From the NCBI RefSeq assembly GCF_954871325.1, contig NC_088775.1, positions 43,067,561 through 43,131,560 on the forward strand: a stretch of 64,000 nt of DNA, written 5' to 3'. Below, piece by piece: positions 59,101 through 64,000 of this stretch. How positions within the stretch are numbered: position 1 is the first letter of the stretch; every line of letters starts with the position of its first letter. The notes below the pieces were generated by a model that was not told where the DNA came from, searched no databases, and saw nothing but the letters and a program-made list of their open reading frames with translations. Made by a program: the position numbers and the translations under genes. This DNA is from Gordionus sp. m RMFG-2023 (Eukaryota; Nematomorpha; Gordioida; Chordodea; Parachordodidae).

Positions 59101-60689
59101 TAGTTGTTGTTAGAGTAACTAGTTACCTGTAACTAGTTATATTTTTGCTAAAAAATAACTGTATTAGTTATATTTTAAAAATTGTAACTAGTAACTGTAA
59201 CTAGTTATATTTTTTGAAATGTAACTGCCAAAAGTAACTATTTATTTCTAAAAATATTTATGTATAAATCTATATAATATATTCAAATAATTAATTTTAT
59301 CTTTAATATGTGAATTGATCATTTAATAAAAGAATATTAATAACTTTATAAAAATATATAATTTAAAAGATGAGAAATAAAAAATAAAATAATATATTTA
59401 GGTTTGGTCGGCGGGGCTTTATGACCCATGTATATAGATATACAGTTGGATCGACAAATTTATTAATATTCATAGCCTTAGGTAGAAGCATCACATGTAA
59501 TTAAACGTAACCTTTGCCCTATTATTTTGAATAATTTTAGGGCTTGGGGTCCAAATGATCCATAGGTGTCTGAGATTACCCAAACAAACAAAAGATTATT
59601 AAGGTGGCTATATTTATTTTTTGTATTTTCAGTTTAGTGATGGAGTTAACAGTAAAAAATCTGGCAAAACGATCTATACATGTATAATCCCAAGCGAGGG
59701 GTAAACCTTGGTTGCAAGGGACTAGCTTTTTGCTAAATTAATTTTAAAATTTTGTTTAAATGTCTGATTCTGTTCGCAAAGGATATGTCGAAATAGATTT
59801 TCTTTTCTTAAATTGTTACATAGCTGTGTTTTATAATTTTGTAACCAAATTCAAGTAATAAACCTATTTTTTAATATTATATTTCCTTACTAATTTAGCA
59901 CAATATTTTCCATATTCTCAAGTTGCTGGCAATATTTATACTCTGGAATTTCATAAGTTATTAATGTATTTTTTTAAATTTTAATAAATTAGAACATAAA
60001 ACTTAGTATAAGGAAAGATAAAGATTTAGATTATTTTGGAATTACATAATTTTTGTATAAAATGCGAAATTAGTCATCATTCCTTACTAAAAAGACAAAG
60101 ACTATGAAAGAAAAACAAAATATTATAATGCAGATATCAAATATCATTTCCTTCAACAAAAGATTACTCAAATAACCTTTATTCTATAGGCTTATTTATT
60201 TTTTTGAAAATTGGGGAATTATCTAGGGTATTTTTGTCATTGTCCTCCAAAAAAATAGGTAAATTCTATGATCTAAAGTGTTTTCCAAATTATACAATAG
60301 GATGCATGCATATATAATTAAATAAAAAATAAATTATCTAATACCCTTCCCTTATTATTCTTATTATCACAATTTTCTTGACAAAAAAAACTCCATTATT
60401 ATACATTTCTATTTGAATTAACATTAAAAAATATATTTGCAATAAGTTTAAAATAATTTGCAACAACTGTATATATATATATCATATTTGCAAATATTTG
60501 AGTGAAAAACATTAATTCTTAATACATAACCTGAAACCCATTTTTAGAATTAATAAACCATTTTAAAATTTATAAGAACCAAATAGTAAAAAAAGTAACT
60601 TATAATGTAACGGTAACTAATAACTAGTTACATTTATAAAAATGTAACTATTAACTAGTTATGTTTCACAAGTAACTTTAACAACACTA
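59101..60689. mobile_element. 1.6-kb non-autonomous hAT element with GTAACTAGTTAC ends
   Basis: Ends TAGTTGTTGTTAGAGTAAC and (other strand) TAGTGTTGTTAAAGTTACTT. A perfect octamer CAAATTAT lies at 59093-59100 and 60690-60697. The subterminal regions are full of AACTAGTTA palindromes (59117-59235 and 60595-60665). The interior has no recognisable gene in 1.2 kb. Confidence 0.92.
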
Positions 60690-60697
60690 CAAATTAT

Positions 60698-61379
60698 GTT
60701 AGAGTAGAATAAGAGATAGGAGTTAATATTTAACTTTATGGTAATCCAACAAAAATAAGAGACTAATCTATTGATTAAGAAAGTGACAATATTTCATCAT
60801 AATTGTTAGCGTTTCTAAACATGCATGGAAAACCAGGATATAATAAGGCGTAAAATAGAGCCATTGAGCCTGATGTGCCAATGAAATCGGTCTGGCGAAA
60901 TCAATAAAAAAATTCTAACCATAAGGCTGATACAATTACAAATATCAATTTTACAATTAAGGCATGGCAAATTCAGTCAAGGTATTCGAGAGTATGATGA
61001 ATATCAATATGGTAAGATTCAGCAACTTCTATTTTTTATATAAGCAAAGAAGCTTCTTTTAAACCTGTATTTAATACACATAAGGAAAATCGGTAGGTAA
61101 CTAGAACAATAGAATTCCTCAAAGGGTTTAAAACACGGTTAACACTATGGCGAGAAAAGCGATATCGGGGGAATGTAATATAATGTCAAGAGAAAGAAGT
61201 CGCCCATCGGGGTAGTCTGATCAACAATTCTGAGTCTTGAGTTTTTCTAGCCAAGGAGTTTGATTCCTTAAGTGAACTAGGAATTTGAAAATAAAGCGGA
61301 GGACTTTTGGAATGAGAAAAAAACCTGTCGAAACGAGAAAGTAAAAGTTATTGATGGGGTTTAACCAGTTAATATTTTT
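60698..61379. other. No gene seen
   Basis: Unique-looking AT-rich sequence. A long minus-strand frame beginning at 61679 runs in from the neighbouring repeat arm and is not convincing as a gene. Confidence 0.4.
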
Positions 61380-62910
61380 TAGCTCCGTGAAGTTGGCAGA
61401 ACGATTTGAGGTGCAATTGACAAAATTGATGTCATTATTTGGAGCTTTAATTCCACCTAATTGCACTTCTATCCGGACATCAGCAGAATAAACCGTTCGT
61501 GAGTTATTTGCAAAATAAGGAAAGTGTGAAATTTTGATGCTGGCAGAACGACTTGAGGTGCAATTAACAAAAGTTATGCCATTATTTAGAGTCTTAATTG
61601 CACCTAATTGCACTTCTATCCAGACATCAGCAGAATCAACCGCTCGTGAGTTATGAGCAAAATAAGAAAGTATTGGCACTTTGCCAAAACCGAAAATAAA
61701 AGAGATTCTTTTTTCAAACTTAACAATAATGTAGTATTTGATTTACTCTTTAATATTCTCAAACCCGGATATCCATATGTATAACCGTAACCCTATTTAA
61801 AAAACGTGAATTTGGCAGAGCGACTTGAGGTGCAATTAACAAAAATTATGCCATTATTTAGAGCCTTAATTGCACCTAATTGCACTTCTATCCGGACATC
61901 AGCAGAATCAACCGCTCGTGAGTTATGAGCAAAATAAGAAAGTATTGGCACTTTGCCAAAACCGAAAATAAATTAGATTACCTTTTGAACTTGGCAATTA
62001 ATTAGTTTACAATTTGTGCTTTAATATTCTCAAAACGGGATATCCATATCATTAACCGCAAGCGAGTAATATTTGCTTATTTGAGAAGCGGAAATAAGCG
62101 GAATTCTTTGTAAATGTGAGGTGCAATTAGCGATACTTATGACAATGTGTAGCCCTTTAATTGAACATTAAGAATCTTTAAACGGCATATCAGCAGAATT
62201 AACAGCTAGTGAGTTTTGAGCAAAATAAGAATGTGTTGGCACTTTGCCAAAACCGAAAATAAATTAAGAATAACTTTTGGAAATAAGCGGAATTCTTTGT
62301 AAATGTGAGGTGCAATTAACGATACATATGCCAATGTGTAGCCCTTTAATTGAACATTAAGAATCTTTAAACGGCATATCAGCAGAATTAACGGCTAGTG
62401 AGTTATGAGCAAATTAATAAAGTGTTGACAATTTGCCAAAACTGAAAATAAATAAGAATAACTTACGAAACGAATCTTCTAATTTATAGTTCTTTACGTA
62501 AACTTATTACAAATCTTATTGCTTGCTCTTCAATTACTTAGTTTATAATTTGTGCTTTAATATTCTCAAAATGGGATATCCGTATCACTAATAGTAACCG
62601 AGTTAAATCTCAAATTTTGAATTTAGAAATTAAGAATAGTTAAAATTTCTATTATTCATCTGTCCTCCGTTAGAAGTACTTTAATCAGTTTAGCAGCCAA
62701 AATTAAAATATTAATAGCTAAATAAAAAATGGCGTCACAACTAAGACAAAATCAAGAATAACGACATACATCTTTTGCCATTATTTTGTGATTAACTATT
62801 AAATTTTTATAATTTGAAAATCTAGACAGCGACACACATATTTTATTATTTATCTCTGATACCAGTAATATAATTTAAATGGGTGCATTGGCCTTTATGA
62901 CTTTTGTACT
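61380..62910. repeat. Right arm of the long inverted repeat pair, with internal tandem units
   Basis: At least three units starting GGCAGAACGACTTGAGGTGC or a close variant (near 61391, 61542 and 61812), each with CCTAATTGCACTTCTATCC and CATCAGCAGAAT...AACCG. Two more diverged units (62120 and 62305) have GTGAGGTGCAATTA and AACGGCATATCAGCAGAAT. The spacing is about 150-270 bp. The terminal part to 62910 (GGGTGCATTGGCC) is the inverted relative of 54225-54560. A 152-residue minus frame here follows the repeat and is not a gene. Confidence 0.75.
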
Positions 62911-64000
62911 AGTCGCTTTATTATTTAATTCGCCAAATCATAGGTAAGATATAATATATATTTACATAATGCGAACAATGTAGATTATATTAATCACAAT
63001 AATAAAGAATAATTTGTTATAATTGCGGTATATATATTTATTTAGTCAGACATGATGTCGTTTTAATTATAATTTATGTAAATTTAAGCGTTTGAGTTAC
63101 GCTATTACTAAATATCACCCAGGCTATCTAAGATTATATATTATTTATATCAATTTGTATGAGATATATAGCGTTTGAATTTCACTAAAGTGTTTTAGGT
63201 TTAAGCACATGATTGAATCCCTCGAGCTAGTTATTAGTGTTAGGCCCATATACATGATACCTAAATTAAATATTGAAAAATATTAATGATTATAATTATT
63301 TCAAGTTTTTATACCTTTTCCATATAGTATGAGCCAATAATGCAGTTTCACTTAGCCATGTGAGGAATAGATTGTGAGTTTCAATAGAAGCATCTTAAAT
63401 ACTTTAGATTAAAATATTTAAAAAATTAACCTTTCACTATATTTGAAAATAAATTCTAAGAGCAGATATAGCAGTCGCGTCCTATTGCCGGAAGCACCAA
63501 AATTTTTGATATTGAGAAAAAGTTGAATATATATCTCCCTTGTATATAACTGGGATCATTACATTTTCATACATTATTTACAATGTATAGAGCTGAACAT
63601 ATAATCTAAGAACTATACAGAAATTTCCGTCCATACATATTGTTGAAGCGGATGACATCAATTTTAACGTTACCGAATATCAATATTCTACTATTTTCAG
63701 TTGGGAATTTGAGATCTTGAGGTTTTTGTATAAATGGGGTTCAAATTATATCATGAATATGGGGCATGGAAGGCCTATATTTTTTTCAGGAGCCTATCAA
63801 TATGATGACCCCTTGATATAAATGGGGGAATTGCTTCGGGATAATTTTCAAAATAGAGTTTCTAAACATCTTATTTAAATACTTTTGGGATATATATTCA
63901 TTCGCGTTTCAACTGGTTTTGAGGAATAGTTTTTTCTATAGACTATTTCGTTTTTAAGAGCTCAAAATAAATAACATTAGGGTGTGTTCATGTATACCTG
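62911..64000. other. No gene seen to the window end
   Basis: AT-rich, stop-filled in all frames, with no repeat or RNA signal that I can support. Confidence 0.5.

Noticed and set aside
61221-61679. A 152-residue minus-strand frame as a gene
   Set aside because: Most of it lies in the tandem units of the right inverted arm and repeats with them. No family features.
54225-62910. A Polinton or other large virus-like element spanning the inverted arms
   Set aside because: No protein-primed polymerase, integrase, ATPase or capsid gene between the arms and no 6-bp duplication fixed.

Overview
The window is AT-rich (roughly three quarters A+T) eukaryotic DNA made mostly of transposable elements. 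A single-exon beta-1,3-galactosyltransferase-like (GT31) gene, spliceosomal introns in a hAT transposase, a LINE, a tRNA-derived SINE, Helitron, hAT, Mutator-like and Ty3/gypsy-type elements all fit an invertebrate animal with a repeat-heavy genome. I cannot name the species from sequence alone. There are no rRNA genes, no intact tRNA, no CRISPR and no prokaryotic operons.

Layout. 1-640: 3' part of a Tc1/IS630-type transposase. 0.76-2.1 kb: polypyrimidine minisatellite. 2.4-2.7 kb: gag scrap. 3,407-10,565: a recent minus-strand gypsy element with nearly identical LTRs and a 5-bp target duplication. 10.6-11.3 kb: last exon(s) of a probable host gene on the minus strand. 13,688-16,000: a short gag/protease-only LTR element. 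18.2-20.2 kb: an element with arms of about 0.4 kb. 20.5-22.3 kb: small hAT-type elements and a LINE reverse-transcriptase fragment. 22,360-26,516: a hAT element with transposase remains in both orientations.

27.1-48.7 kb is a Russian doll. A broken Mutator-like element (two inverted copies, with a C-terminal domain resembling a ubiquitin-specific protease) was hit by a TIR element (30,323-47,454, 8-bp duplication). That element was hit by a gypsy element (30,415-38,987, 5-bp duplication) and by a Helitron (40,480-47,051). The gypsy element was hit by a second member of the same TIR family (35,237-37,423) and by another TIR element (32,831-34,737). The second member was hit by a MITE (36,576-36,975) that contains a SINE. 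The Helitron holds a second gag/protease-only LTR element. Most layers are dated relative to each other by target-site duplications found directly in the sequence.

49.5-54.2 kb: an old LTR-element pol fossil split by a 3.2-kb hAT transposon whose transposase has five short introns and two in-frame stops. 54.2-62.9 kb: the GT31 gene lies between two diverged inverted repeat arms (54.2-55.15 and 61.4-62.9 kb), together with two non-autonomous hAT elements that have perfect 8-bp duplications. 62.9-64 kb has no recognisable gene.

Host function is limited to the GT31 gene and the candidate terminal exons at 10.6-11.3 kb. The rest is mobile-element biology, mostly non-autonomous or broken copies. 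The long LTR elements are described here as fossils.
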